Part shown: in pieces, positions 36,330 to 44,417 of the stretch | Position numbering within the stretch: the first letter of the stretch is position 1 | How the letters are laid out: every line of letters starts with the position of its first letter | Origin: JAIOSM01 sp023143455 | Lineage (GTDB): Bacteria > Desulfobacterota > Desulfobacteria > Desulfobacterales > Desulfobacteraceae | Direction: 5' to 3' | NCBI GenBank assembly: GCA_030632885.1 | Contig: DAOVTW010000007.1 | Span: forward strand, 15,143 to 79,142 | DNA length: 64,000 bases | Translations under genes and position numbers: made by a program | Notes under the pieces: model-generated | Seen by the model: the letters and a program-made list of their open reading frames with translations, nothing else | What the model was told of the DNA's origin: nothing | Databases searched by the model: none

Positions 36330-36665
36330 TTATTTTTTCCAACCCCCTATAAGATGAAGATGGATATGAAATATAACTTGTCCCCCGCCTTTTTCAACAT
36401 TGAAAACAAGTTTATATCCTGATTTATTAACATTTTCTATTTTTGCTATCTTTTTTCCAACCATAAAAATTTCTGAGATAATCTCTTTATCATCATCAGT
36501 TAAATCATTTATGCTTCTTATATGTTTTTTAGGGACAATTAAAAGGTGAACCGGAGCTTGGGGATTTATATCTCTAAATACTACAAAAGCATCATCCTCA
36601 TAAAGGAACTCACTTGGTATTTCCTTATTGACAATTTTACAGAAAAGACAATCATCTACAGTCAT
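36330..36665 (-). CDS. HIT family nucleotide hydrolase (HINT-like)
   Basis: 111 residues. The histidine triad is His100-Ile-His102-Leu-His104 (HIHLHL) before a GGW terminus, and CLFC (Cys6, Cys9) with KHIR at 47-50 is typical of bacterial HINT proteins. HINTs hydrolyse adenosine phosphoramidates and AMP-lysine. The ATG has a strong AGGAG. It is 12 bases from the sirtuin stop, so it is the last gene of the four-gene run MoaD-like, E1-like, sirtuin, HIT. Confidence 0.95.
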   Translation of the reverse strand: MTVDDCLFCKIVNKEIPSEFLYEDDAFVVFRDINPQAPVHLLIVPKKHIRSINDLTDDDKEIISEIFMVGKKIAKIENVNKSGYKLVFNVEKGGGQVIFHIHLHLIGGWKK

Positions 36666-36677
36666 AAAATTCTCCTT

Positions 36678-37415
36678 TTAGTTAGAGTTTTGAATAAATT
36701 TTAACAATTTAGTCATGGCTATTGTTGCTTTTTCATTTATAAAAACATCTGTGATAGAATCAGTATAAAGTGATTTAACTGGATTTATCTCAATGATTTT
36801 TGCTTTATTCTCTTTTGCAATTCTTGGAATCATATTTGCCGGAGCAACTTCTCCTGTTGTTCCAATAAGTATAAAACAATCTGCTACTTTAGCTTCTTCA
36901 AAAGAATATTTACTTGGATTTTCTGGGATTGGTTCCCCAAAAAAAATTACATCCGGTTTTAAAATTCCTTTGCATTTACTGCAAAGCGGAATAGTTTTAT
37001 CAAGATCAATATCGTCTATTCTCACCAATCTTTTGCATTTAAGACATACGATTTTTTTTAAATTTCCATGGAATTCATGGACAATTTTGCTTCCGGCATC
37101 ATAATGGAGATTATCAACATTTTGTGTAATAATGGCTTTAATTATTCCCATTCTTTCCATTTCTGCGAGAACAAAATGTGCTTTATTTGGTTTCACCTTA
37201 CCAAAAAGATCGTAAAAAATAGTTTTAATTGCTGCCCAGGATTCTTTTGTATGGTTATTGAAAAATTGAATGTCAAAGGTTGAAGGATCATATTTATTCC
37301 ATAATCCCCCCTCACCCCTGAAGGGGGGAATCCCACTCTCAACTGATATTCCAGCACCAGTAAATGCAATGCATCGCGAAGATGCTTTAATAATTTCACA
37401 GGCTTTTTTATACAT
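36678..37415 (-). CDS. Sirtuin, NAD-dependent protein deacylase
   Basis: 245 residues from the ATG at 37413-37415, which has GGGAAG just upstream; the in-frame TTG four codons earlier is less likely. NAD binding is by GAGIS (20-24) and QNVD (98-101). The catalytic His116 lies in HEFHGN, and zinc is held by Cys124, Cys127, Cys145 and Cys148. Sirtuins remove acetyl or other acyl groups from lysine, consuming NAD, or ADP-ribosylate proteins. It follows the E1-like gene with a short gap. Bacterial CobB-type; substrate unknown. Confidence 0.93.
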   Translation of the reverse strand: MYKKACEIIKASSRCIAFTGAGISVESGIPPFRGEGGLWNKYDPSTFDIQFFNNHTKESWAAIKTIFYDLFGKVKPNKAHFVLAEMERMGIIKAIITQNVDNLHYDAGSKIVHEFHGNLKKIVCLKCKRLVRIDDIDLDKTIPLCSKCKGILKPDVIFFGEPIPENPSKYSFEEAKVADCFILIGTTGEVAPANMIPRIAKENKAKIIEINPVKSLYTDSITDVFINEKATIAMTKLLKFIQNSN

Positions 37416-37430
37416 GAAACTTCCCAAGTA

Positions 37431-38141
37431 TTAATTTAATTTTATAATTTCAAACGAATTTGAAAACAAATCAACAATTAATAATTTATTTCTTAAAATA
37501 TTTCCTTTTTTTAAAAGCACTTTAATACATTCTGAAACTTGAACTGAAGAAATAAAAAATGCGCAAAAAGCGAGGTTACCAAGTTCGTTTTCAATTCCTT
37601 TAGAATTATCTCGTCCTTTTTTCCCATAAATCAATTCAAAACCTTTGTCACTAGGGAAAATAACACTAACCTGCCCTGATGCACCAGCGATAGCCCCTGT
37701 TACTAAAGGTATACTTGCCTTTTTTGTAGCATTTTGTAAAACAAATCTAGTTTGAATAGAATCAAGGCAATCAATAACTATATCTGAATCTTTAATTAAT
37801 TCGTAAGCATTTTCTTTTGTTAAAAGCTCTTTTTTACAATTTATCTTAATTTGTGAATTAATTGATTTTATTCTTTTTTCAGCAGCCTCTGCTTTTGATT
37901 TACCTAACAAATCTTCCTTGCTGAAAAGTTGCCTGTTAAGATTTGTTGAATCAAATGTATCATTATCCATGCCTTTAATGGTGCCAATGCCGATCCTTGC
38001 AAGCATTTCCATAACACAACCGCCAAGACCACCAAGGCCAATAATACAAACTTTTGATTTGCCTAAAATTTTCTGTTCTGTTTGTGTTAAAGATTTAAAA
38101 TTTCTACTATATCTGTTAGTTAATAAACTATTGCCAGTCAT
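37431..38141 (-). CDS. ThiF/MoeB/HesA family E1-like adenylyltransferase
   Basis: 236 residues. Rossmann nucleotide loop GLGGLGG (35-41), the acidic loop MDNDTFDSTNLNRQ (58-71) and DCLDS (124-128) match the E1-like superfamily that adenylates the C-terminal glycine of a sulfur carrier. The two CxxC zinc motifs of E. coli MoeB and ThiF are missing, which is common in short members. The partner carrier is encoded 10 bases upstream and ends in Gly-Gly. It could serve molybdopterin, thiamin or a less usual thio-transfer; the neighbours (sirtuin, HIT) do not decide. Confidence 0.88.
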   Translation of the reverse strand: MTGNSLLTNRYSRNFKSLTQTEQKILGKSKVCIIGLGGLGGCVMEMLARIGIGTIKGMDNDTFDSTNLNRQLFSKEDLLGKSKAEAAEKRIKSINSQIKINCKKELLTKENAYELIKDSDIVIDCLDSIQTRFVLQNATKKASIPLVTGAIAGASGQVSVIFPSDKGFELIYGKKGRDNSKGIENELGNLAFCAFFISSVQVSECIKVLLKKGNILRNKLLIVDLFSNSFEIIKLN

Positions 38142-38150
38142 TAGTAGCTA

Positions 38151-38378
38151 TCATCCTCCAACAGGTGGAAAAATACCAACTTTATCACCATCTTTTAAAC
38201 GGTCATCGTAATTCTTTTTCCTACTGTTAATAAAAATAATTTTTGCCTGATCAATATCAACACCAAGTTTTGAAATCAATTGCTTCACACTCATATTATT
38301 ATCAATAGGAAAATTCTTAGAATTTTTGGGTGAAAACTTACTCAAATTAGCAAAAAGTCTCAGTTCAATATTTATCAT
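38151..38378 (-). CDS. MoaD/ThiS-like sulfur carrier protein
   Basis: 75 residues, beta-grasp fold, ending in PPVGG, the C-terminal Gly-Gly that is adenylated and thiocarboxylated. NIELRLFANLSKF near the start and DGDKVGIFPPVGG at the end are characteristic of the MoaD-like group. No molybdopterin synthase large subunit or thiG is adjacent, so the pathway is unassigned. It is the first gene of the four-gene run with the E1-like gene. Confidence 0.88.
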   Translation of the reverse strand: MINIELRLFANLSKFSPKNSKNFPIDNNMSVKQLISKLGVDIDQAKIIFINSRKKNYDDRLKDGDKVGIFPPVGG

Positions 38379-38488
38379 TATTAATTTACTATTAAGGTTT
38401 TTTCAGTTATGATCAATAATCATATTATAGATATTTATGGCATGATTTGTTGAGTTTGTGCAATAGTTAATTTATTTTTTGGAAAGTT

Positions 38489-39043
38489 ATGGGGCAGGTA
38501 AAAAAACAAGAACTCTTTGTTGAAAAATTTGGAGAAAACCTTTCGATTTTTGCTATTAATAGAGATGACTTAAAAGAGCTACTAAGTTTCATTCCAAAAA
38601 ATTCTGAACTCAACCTTACAACTATTGAATATGAACTTCAAATTCTTAAAATAATCAGTGTTGGCTGGGCAATATCATTTTATATGTCTAAATCTGATAA
38701 TAATAAAAAAGCTGTTTCTCAAATTTATTGGACACATATAAGAGAGATTTCAAAAAATATATCTAACTTAACTTCAGTTACATCTGGCAAGCAAATAGAT
38801 TATTTTGAAATATTGAAAAAACGTCTCGACAAATATGTTGAAGTTTTACAAAAAAGCCAAGGTGCCAAATCAGGTACTCCGTCAATAATAGGGTCAGTTT
38901 TTGCTGAAATTTGTAATTTTGAGAATGATGCCGTAGCTATTCTAACTGGCACAAAAATGTTCGCTTTAACAATAGGAGCAGTAAAAGCGTATCTTGATGC
39001 TGTTGAAATAAAAGAATACAATGAAAAAGACAATGAAAACTAA
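38489..39043 (+). CDS. Unknown helical protein
   Basis: 184 residues not recognised, with no membrane segment or signal. Mostly helical; a GGAAAG ribosome site precedes the ATG. It overlaps the lipoprotein gene downstream by 23 bases, so they are expressed together. The EYELQILKIISVGWAISFYMS region (about 48-69) is moderately hydrophobic and may pack against a partner. No functional assignment. Confidence 0.7.
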   Translation: MGQVKKQELFVEKFGENLSIFAINRDDLKELLSFIPKNSELNLTTIEYELQILKIISVGWAISFYMSKSDNNKKAVSQIYWTHIREISKNISNLTSVTSGKQIDYFEILKKRLDKYVEVLQKSQGAKSGTPSIIGSVFAEICNFENDAVAILTGTKMFALTIGAVKAYLDAVEIKEYNEKDNEN

Positions 39044-39641
39044 ATATTTATTAATTTCATGTTGTTTATTTATTTTTACATTAGGCTGCACCACTTCAGG
39101 GTCAAAAGTAATTACTATTAACTATATAGGTCAGAATACAGCTTCTATTAATGAAAACATAGGAATCGCCCAATTTTTGAATAAAAGAGACGTTCTCGAA
39201 AAAGGATATATCGGAAAACGTATTCTCAATTCCGGAAGTGAAGAATTGTATTTTGTAAAGGGATTAAATATTGCTTCAACCATAACAGAGGCTTTTGAAG
39301 TTTATTTTAAAAAAGCAGGATCAAGCTACAAAAGGATAGATAACTTTGAACCAAGTATTGAGGCAATAAAAAAAGCTGATAAAGAATATAAATATATTAT
39401 AGCAGGAGATATTAAAGAATTTGAATTTTTTGCCAATAAAGGTTTTATAACTTCAATGGTTCTTGATATAAAACTTATAGTATATCTTGGAAATGTAGAG
39501 AAAGGTGTATTAACTACAATACCGGTTAATCTCAATCTTAAACGCACTGATATGAAGTTTTCAGAAAAAATGGTTGAAACTTTTATTAATGAATCTCTTG
39601 CAGAAGTAATTATAAAGGCTATGGCATCAGAAAACTTATAA
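39021..39641 (+). CDS. Predicted outer-membrane or periplasmic lipoprotein, unknown
   Basis: 206 residues with a lipobox ending in FTLGC (Cys23), so it is probably lipidated and exported. The rest (IAQFLNKRDVLEKGYIGKRIL, AGDIKEFEFFANK) is soluble and alpha/beta. The start could also be the fifth codon (39033). It shares a transcript with the preceding unknown gene. The pattern fits periplasmic lipoproteins of the YajG/LptE-like size class, but no family is claimed. Confidence 0.75.
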   Translation: MKKTMKTKYLLISCCLFIFTLGCTTSGSKVITINYIGQNTASINENIGIAQFLNKRDVLEKGYIGKRILNSGSEELYFVKGLNIASTITEAFEVYFKKAGSSYKRIDNFEPSIEAIKKADKEYKYIIAGDIKEFEFFANKGFITSMVLDIKLIVYLGNVEKGVLTTIPVNLNLKRTDMKFSEKMVETFINESLAEVIIKAMASENL

Positions 39642-39666
39642 AATTCCCAACTATAATTCAATGATT

Positions 39667-39798
39667 TTATTTTTTTTTAGATAGATTTACAGCCGGATTT
39701 GTAAAGGTTGCAACAAGAGAATTTAATTTTTTAATTATTTTTTCTTCAAAATTAATATGACTTAGTTTTTCTAAATCAAGTTGCTTTAGTTTATTTAT
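39667..39798 (-). other. In-frame-after-slip extension (43 codons) of the preceding gene
   Basis: The -1 frame downstream of the A10 run is open for 43 codons, rich in Lys, Leu and Glu like the upstream protein, and ends at TAA 39667-39669, just before which lies an A9 run. Continuity of composition across the slip and the exact fit to the convergent gene's end support coding. Confidence 0.55.
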
Positions 39799-40874
39799 TT
39801 TTTTTTTATAAGTTCTGCCACTTTTTTAGAAGGTAGTCCTTTTAATGTATATTCGTAGAAAGTGTCCGTAAAAACATCTGTTTCATCATATCTTTGTTCA
39901 TATATTGTTTCATATTCAAACCAGTAAGGGTTATTATATAAAGTTGCTAAAAATTCTATGGTTTCTTGAAGTTTTTTTTCCAATGGGATTATACTATAAT
40001 TATTTATTTTCTTTTTTAATTTTTTAATTCTTAATGTAAGATTATGATCCTGATGGTATACCTCCATATCTTCAAGTAAAGAAAAATTTTCTACCAGTTC
40101 TATTTTGTCATAAAGATTAGCCTTATTTACAGATGTGACATACTCATCAATTTTTAATCTGACTTTAGCGATATAGTTATTCTTATAACCTCTTATATAG
40201 TTTAAAAAATTTAAACTTGTAATATATTTGTTTTTTAGTTTGTCTGCTAAGGCTTCCAATTTTAAAAGCGTAATCCCGATTTGCTCTAAATCCCCTTGTT
40301 TTAAAATTTTTTCAACTTTTTCTATTAAATTTTCAAAAGCCTCACGGTCTTCATCCCTAAAAACTGAAACAATATTAGATTTTGCTCTTAATTCACCTAT
40401 TGCATTCTTTAGTTTGGCTTCAAGGATTCCAAGCCTTCTGATATCCTCTTTATATCTTATAATATTAGAAGCACTTAGTAGCACCTCACATTGTTCAGTA
40501 ATATAGGATCTATCTCCGCTGCTAATTGCACTTTTAGCACTTTTTACAAGAAGGTAGTTAATTACCGAAGCAGGAGTATAAATATTAGGGATTTTATTTT
40601 TTTCAATTTTTTTTGAACCGAGGATTTTTTGATGTAACTTCACCATAATTCTAAAAAGGGATAGACATTTCAGAGTATGATCACCTTTTATTGGATCACC
40701 ATCAGATATTCTTTTAAGTCCATTATTTAGTACATTATAGGCATTAAGGCTATGTTCATCATCACCTCTTTCAAAGGAAGCACTGCCCAGAGAAATTAAT
40801 TTCAAAGTGCTTGACTGAACCTTTAAGTCTTGAGTCATAATAAATATACCTATATTGAATTTCATAAATGCCAT
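39795..40874 (-). CDS. Unknown helical protein with a probable A10 frameshift at its 3' end
   Basis: 359 residues, all-helical and charged, not recognised. The more natural start may be the ATG at 40838 (MTQDLKVQS), since the first 12 residues are odd and no ribosome site is visible for either. Its last codons run into ten consecutive A residues (T10 on the plus strand, 39798-39807) and then TAA. Read one base back, the frame continues for 43 codons (39667-39798, INKLKQLDLEKLSHINFEEK and onward) to TAA at 39667-39669. That extension fills the gap up to the convergent lipoprotein gene. It suggests transcriptional slippage, programmed -1 frameshifting, or a sequencing or assembly error. Confidence 0.7.
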   Translation of the reverse strand: MAFMKFNIGIFIMTQDLKVQSSTLKLISLGSASFERGDDEHSLNAYNVLNNGLKRISDGDPIKGDHTLKCLSLFRIMVKLHQKILGSKKIEKNKIPNIYTPASVINYLLVKSAKSAISSGDRSYITEQCEVLLSASNIIRYKEDIRRLGILEAKLKNAIGELRAKSNIVSVFRDEDREAFENLIEKVEKILKQGDLEQIGITLLKLEALADKLKNKYITSLNFLNYIRGYKNNYIAKVRLKIDEYVTSVNKANLYDKIELVENFSLLEDMEVYHQDHNLTLRIKKLKKKINNYSIIPLEKKLQETIEFLATLYNNPYWFEYETIYEQRYDETDVFTDTFYEYTLKGLPSKKVAELIKKK

Positions 40875-40912
40875 TGTTGATGATTAATTTATAATACTAT
40901 ATTTTTTTAGTT

Positions 40913-43900
40913 TTAGGCAAGAGTGAAATTTTGTATAATGCTTTTACTTTCAATTAATGCTTTTGATATATTTTTTCTTTTTTCTCCAAGAATTATTTTG
41001 ATACTATTTTTATTGATAAACTTAACTTTTAGATTTATATCAATTATTTTTTCATTAATTTTTTGTAAATCGTTCCAGTGATATTCAGAAAAGGTGATAG
41101 TAAGAACATTAGAATTTAGATCAATTCGCTCTATTCCTGATTTTATACAAAGAACTCTTAGCATAATTTTCAATAACATATTTTCTGCATGTTTAGGTAG
41201 TTTGCCAAAACGATCAATAAGTTCTGATTTAATTTTTAAAATTTCTGAAAGATTTTTAATTTTTGCAAGTCTTCTGTAAATTGTAAGTCTGAGTTCTATT
41301 GAATTTATATAATCATCAGGCAGATATGCTGACATGGATATATTGATTTCAGGTTCAAGTATTTCTTCAAAAGTTTCTCCTTTTAAATCTTTTACAGCAT
41401 GATCAAGAAGTTTTAAAAACATATCATATCCTACGGCTGCGATGTGTCCTGACTGCGATGCACCTAAAGCTGTTCCTGCACCTCTTATCTGTAGATCCTT
41501 CATGGCAATTTGAAAACCTGACCCTAAATCCCGATGTTCCATAAGAGCTGCAAGTCTTTTTTTTCCATCCCTTGTCATTTTAGATTGATCAGGAATGAAA
41601 AGATAAGCATATGCTTGCTCCTCACCCCGCCCTATTCTTCCCCGTAATTGGTAAATCTGTGAGAGCCCGAATCTATCAGCTTTATCTATAACCATAGTAT
41701 TTGCAGATGGAATATCAAGACCTGATTCGATTATAGTTGTACAAACAAGTACATCTATTTTTTGATTTACAAAATTATACATTACTTTTTCAAGGATATC
41801 ATTAGATAGTCTTCCATGAGCGACATCAATTCTAGCTTCAGGTACAAGCTTTTTAATATTTTCAGCAGTTTTAAATATTGATTTAATATTATTATGAACA
41901 TAAAAAACTTGTCCTTTTCTTTCTATTTCTTTTCTAACGGCTTGAGCAGCTATAGTATCATCATGTTCGCATATATAAGAAATAATAGGTCGGCGATCTT
42001 CAGGAGGTGTTGAAATTACGCTTATATCTCTCATACCTGTTAGCGAAAGATGTAATGTGCGTGGAATTGGAGTTGCAGTTAATGCCAGGACATCTATGGT
42101 TTTTCGCTTCTGTTTTAATTTTTCTTTGTGCTTAACACCAAAGCGTTGTTCTTCATCAATTATCAATAATCCAAGGGATTTAAATGATATGTCTTTCTGT
42201 AAAAGTCTATGGGTTCCAATAATAATATCAACTCTTCCTTCTGAAGTATTTTTTATAACTAGGTTTTGCTCTTTTCTGGTCTTAAACCTGGAAAGGCTTT
42301 CAATATTTATAGGATAAGGTTCGAATCTTTCTCTAAAGCTTGCAAGATGCTGTTCTGCAAGAATAGTTGTAGGTACCACAATGGCAACTTGTTTGCCATC
42401 ATTAACAGCTTTATATGAAGCTCTCATGGCGACTTCAGTTTTGCCATATCCAACATCTCCACATATTAGCCTGTCCATTGGTTTCTCGTCTTCCATGTCT
42501 AAAACAACATCGTCAATTGCCTGTTGTTGATCAGATGTTTCTTCATATTGAAATGACGTTTCAAATTCCTCAAAAAATTCATCTGATTTGCTAAACGCGT
42601 TTCCTTTTTTAATTTTACGTTCTGCATATAAGTTTAAGAGATCACCTGCAAGTTTTTCAACTTCTTGTTTTGCTTTAGCTTTTGATTTTTCCCAGGTTTT
42701 TCCGCCTATTTTATCAAGTATAGGGGTATACCCATCAATACCAATATATTTTTCAACCATCTCCATTCTGTCTACAGGTACATAAAGTTTATCATCTCCC
42801 TGATAGACAATTAAAATAAAATCAGCTGATATACCACCAACTTTAATTGTTGACAGTCCCTGGTAACAACCAATGCCATGTAATTGATGAACTACTATAT
42901 CTTTGTGCTTTAATTCTTCCGGAGTTATAAATTCTGATTTAATATCCCTTCTGCTTCTAGTTCTTTTTAAACGCCGCCTGGTACCAAAAATTTCTTTTTC
43001 GGTAATAAATGCAATTTTATTTTCTTTATGAATAAACCCGGACCTAAGGCACCCTTTAACAAAAAATATTCCCGTATTAATGTTTTTTTCAAGTGAATAT
43101 TTGTCAAGATATTCAGGTTCAATTCCATAAGGTTGTAAAAGTTTAGATATTCTTTTTATCTGTGAGTCGTTTGTACAAACAATTATGGTTGATAACTTAT
43201 TTTTTTGATTTATTTCAAACCATTCAATAAGAGGTTTGAAAAGATTATCAGAGTCAATTTTTTCACGCAAATTTAAACAAAGAGAAGTATTGTCAAAAAA
43301 ATGATCTTTATTAAAATTTATAAAGCCTGTATTGCTTGATTTTTCATATATTTCAAGCTCTTTGAAAATAATATTGTTTCGACCATTAATGTTTTGTTCT
43401 ACTTCATTATAAGATAAATAAAGAGCCTCAGGCTCCACACAAAGTCTATTTTGCGATTGAGCATTTTTAAAATTAAGTTCAATCTTCTTAATAAAATCTA
43501 AAGCACAAAATTTTTGTTCTTCCGGCGAATCAACTAAGAACAAAGCATCTTTTGGAATATAATCAAAAAGAGAATTAAGTTTTGAATAAACAATTGGTAA
43601 TAACCCTTCTATACCATCAAACCGTTTATTTTCCCTTATTTGGGAAATATAATCTTGTAAACTTGATTTTTTAAGTTGAGATTTTTTAGCGGCCTTTCTC
43701 AACCTGGCTAATACATGTACAAGGGAATCATTATCCACAATTGCTTCATTGGCAGGAATTACAGTGAATTCTTCAAGCTCTTTCAGGGCTTTTTGTGTTA
43801 CAGGAGAAAAAGTTCTTAAAGATTCAACCAAATCACCAAAAAATTCAATTCGTACAGGTTTTTTTGCACCTGCGGAAAACACATCAAGTATACCACCTCG

Positions 43901-44404
43901 TACAGCATAATCGCCCGTTTCTTCAACAAGAGAAGTTCGTTTATACCCGGTTTCTTCAAGTTTTGTTATCAAATCATCCCTTGAAATTTCTTCTCCATTA
44001 ATTATCAACTCGCAAGAATTTGAAATAGTTTGTTTTGGAATAACTTTTTGAAGAAATGTATCTATATATGTTACGAGAATATAGTTGTCTCTTTGGTGAG
44101 TTAATAATCGATATAAAGCTGAAACTCTATCTGCAGCAGTTTGTGCATGAAAGGTTAAAGATTTAAAAGGTAAAATATTATAGGATGGGAAATAAATAAT
44201 AAATTTTTTTATCTGAGGTAGAAAGAAAATCAACTCATCGATAAAATTTAATGCTTTTTTCCTATCTGGAAGAACGGAAATTACAGGGGTTTCAGAATTC
44301 AAAAATAAATTTGCTGTAATATAAGCTTTTCTTGATCCTGTTATCCCTGTAATTGTTGAACTTTTATCTTTTTGAGATAATATATTTGAGAAATTATCAA
44401 ACAT
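40913..44404 (-). CDS. mfd: Transcription-repair coupling factor Mfd
   Basis: 1163 residues, typical Mfd length. The UvrB-like N-terminal third (1-about 340), a CarD-like RNA polymerase-interacting domain (about 490-570), the SF2 translocase with Walker A GDVGYGKT and DEEQ (IIDEEQRFG), and the C-terminal TRCF region are all present. The QLRGRIGRGEEQAYAYLF motif VI and the LALTATPIPRTL strand are diagnostic. Mfd displaces stalled RNA polymerase and recruits UvrA. It is 13 bases after the malic enzyme stop, so they are likely co-transcribed. Confidence 0.96.
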   Translation of the reverse strand: MFDNFSNILSQKDKSSTITGITGSRKAYITANLFLNSETPVISVLPDRKKALNFIDELIFFLPQIKKFIIYFPSYNILPFKSLTFHAQTAADRVSALYRLLTHQRDNYILVTYIDTFLQKVIPKQTISNSCELIINGEEISRDDLITKLEETGYKRTSLVEETGDYAVRGGILDVFSAGAKKPVRIEFFGDLVESLRTFSPVTQKALKELEEFTVIPANEAIVDNDSLVHVLARLRKAAKKSQLKKSSLQDYISQIRENKRFDGIEGLLPIVYSKLNSLFDYIPKDALFLVDSPEEQKFCALDFIKKIELNFKNAQSQNRLCVEPEALYLSYNEVEQNINGRNNIIFKELEIYEKSSNTGFINFNKDHFFDNTSLCLNLREKIDSDNLFKPLIEWFEINQKNKLSTIIVCTNDSQIKRISKLLQPYGIEPEYLDKYSLEKNINTGIFFVKGCLRSGFIHKENKIAFITEKEIFGTRRRLKRTRSRRDIKSEFITPEELKHKDIVVHQLHGIGCYQGLSTIKVGGISADFILIVYQGDDKLYVPVDRMEMVEKYIGIDGYTPILDKIGGKTWEKSKAKAKQEVEKLAGDLLNLYAERKIKKGNAFSKSDEFFEEFETSFQYEETSDQQQAIDDVVLDMEDEKPMDRLICGDVGYGKTEVAMRASYKAVNDGKQVAIVVPTTILAEQHLASFRERFEPYPINIESLSRFKTRKEQNLVIKNTSEGRVDIIIGTHRLLQKDISFKSLGLLIIDEEQRFGVKHKEKLKQKRKTIDVLALTATPIPRTLHLSLTGMRDISVISTPPEDRRPIISYICEHDDTIAAQAVRKEIERKGQVFYVHNNIKSIFKTAENIKKLVPEARIDVAHGRLSNDILEKVMYNFVNQKIDVLVCTTIIESGLDIPSANTMVIDKADRFGLSQIYQLRGRIGRGEEQAYAYLFIPDQSKMTRDGKKRLAALMEHRDLGSGFQIAMKDLQIRGAGTALGASQSGHIAAVGYDMFLKLLDHAVKDLKGETFEEILEPEINISMSAYLPDDYINSIELRLTIYRRLAKIKNLSEILKIKSELIDRFGKLPKHAENMLLKIMLRVLCIKSGIERIDLNSNVLTITFSEYHWNDLQKINEKIIDINLKVKFINKNSIKIILGEKRKNISKALIESKSIIQNFTLA

Positions 44405-44417
44405 TATAATTTAAATA

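Noticed and set aside
37295..37335. C/G-rich run inside the sirtuin gene (CCCCCCTCACCCCTGAAGGGGGGA)
   Set aside because: It encodes the PPFRGEGG stretch of the NAD-binding region and needs no other explanation.
37416..37427. TTG start for the sirtuin
   Set aside because: The ATG at 37413-37415 has a GGGAAG site and fits the family N-terminus better.
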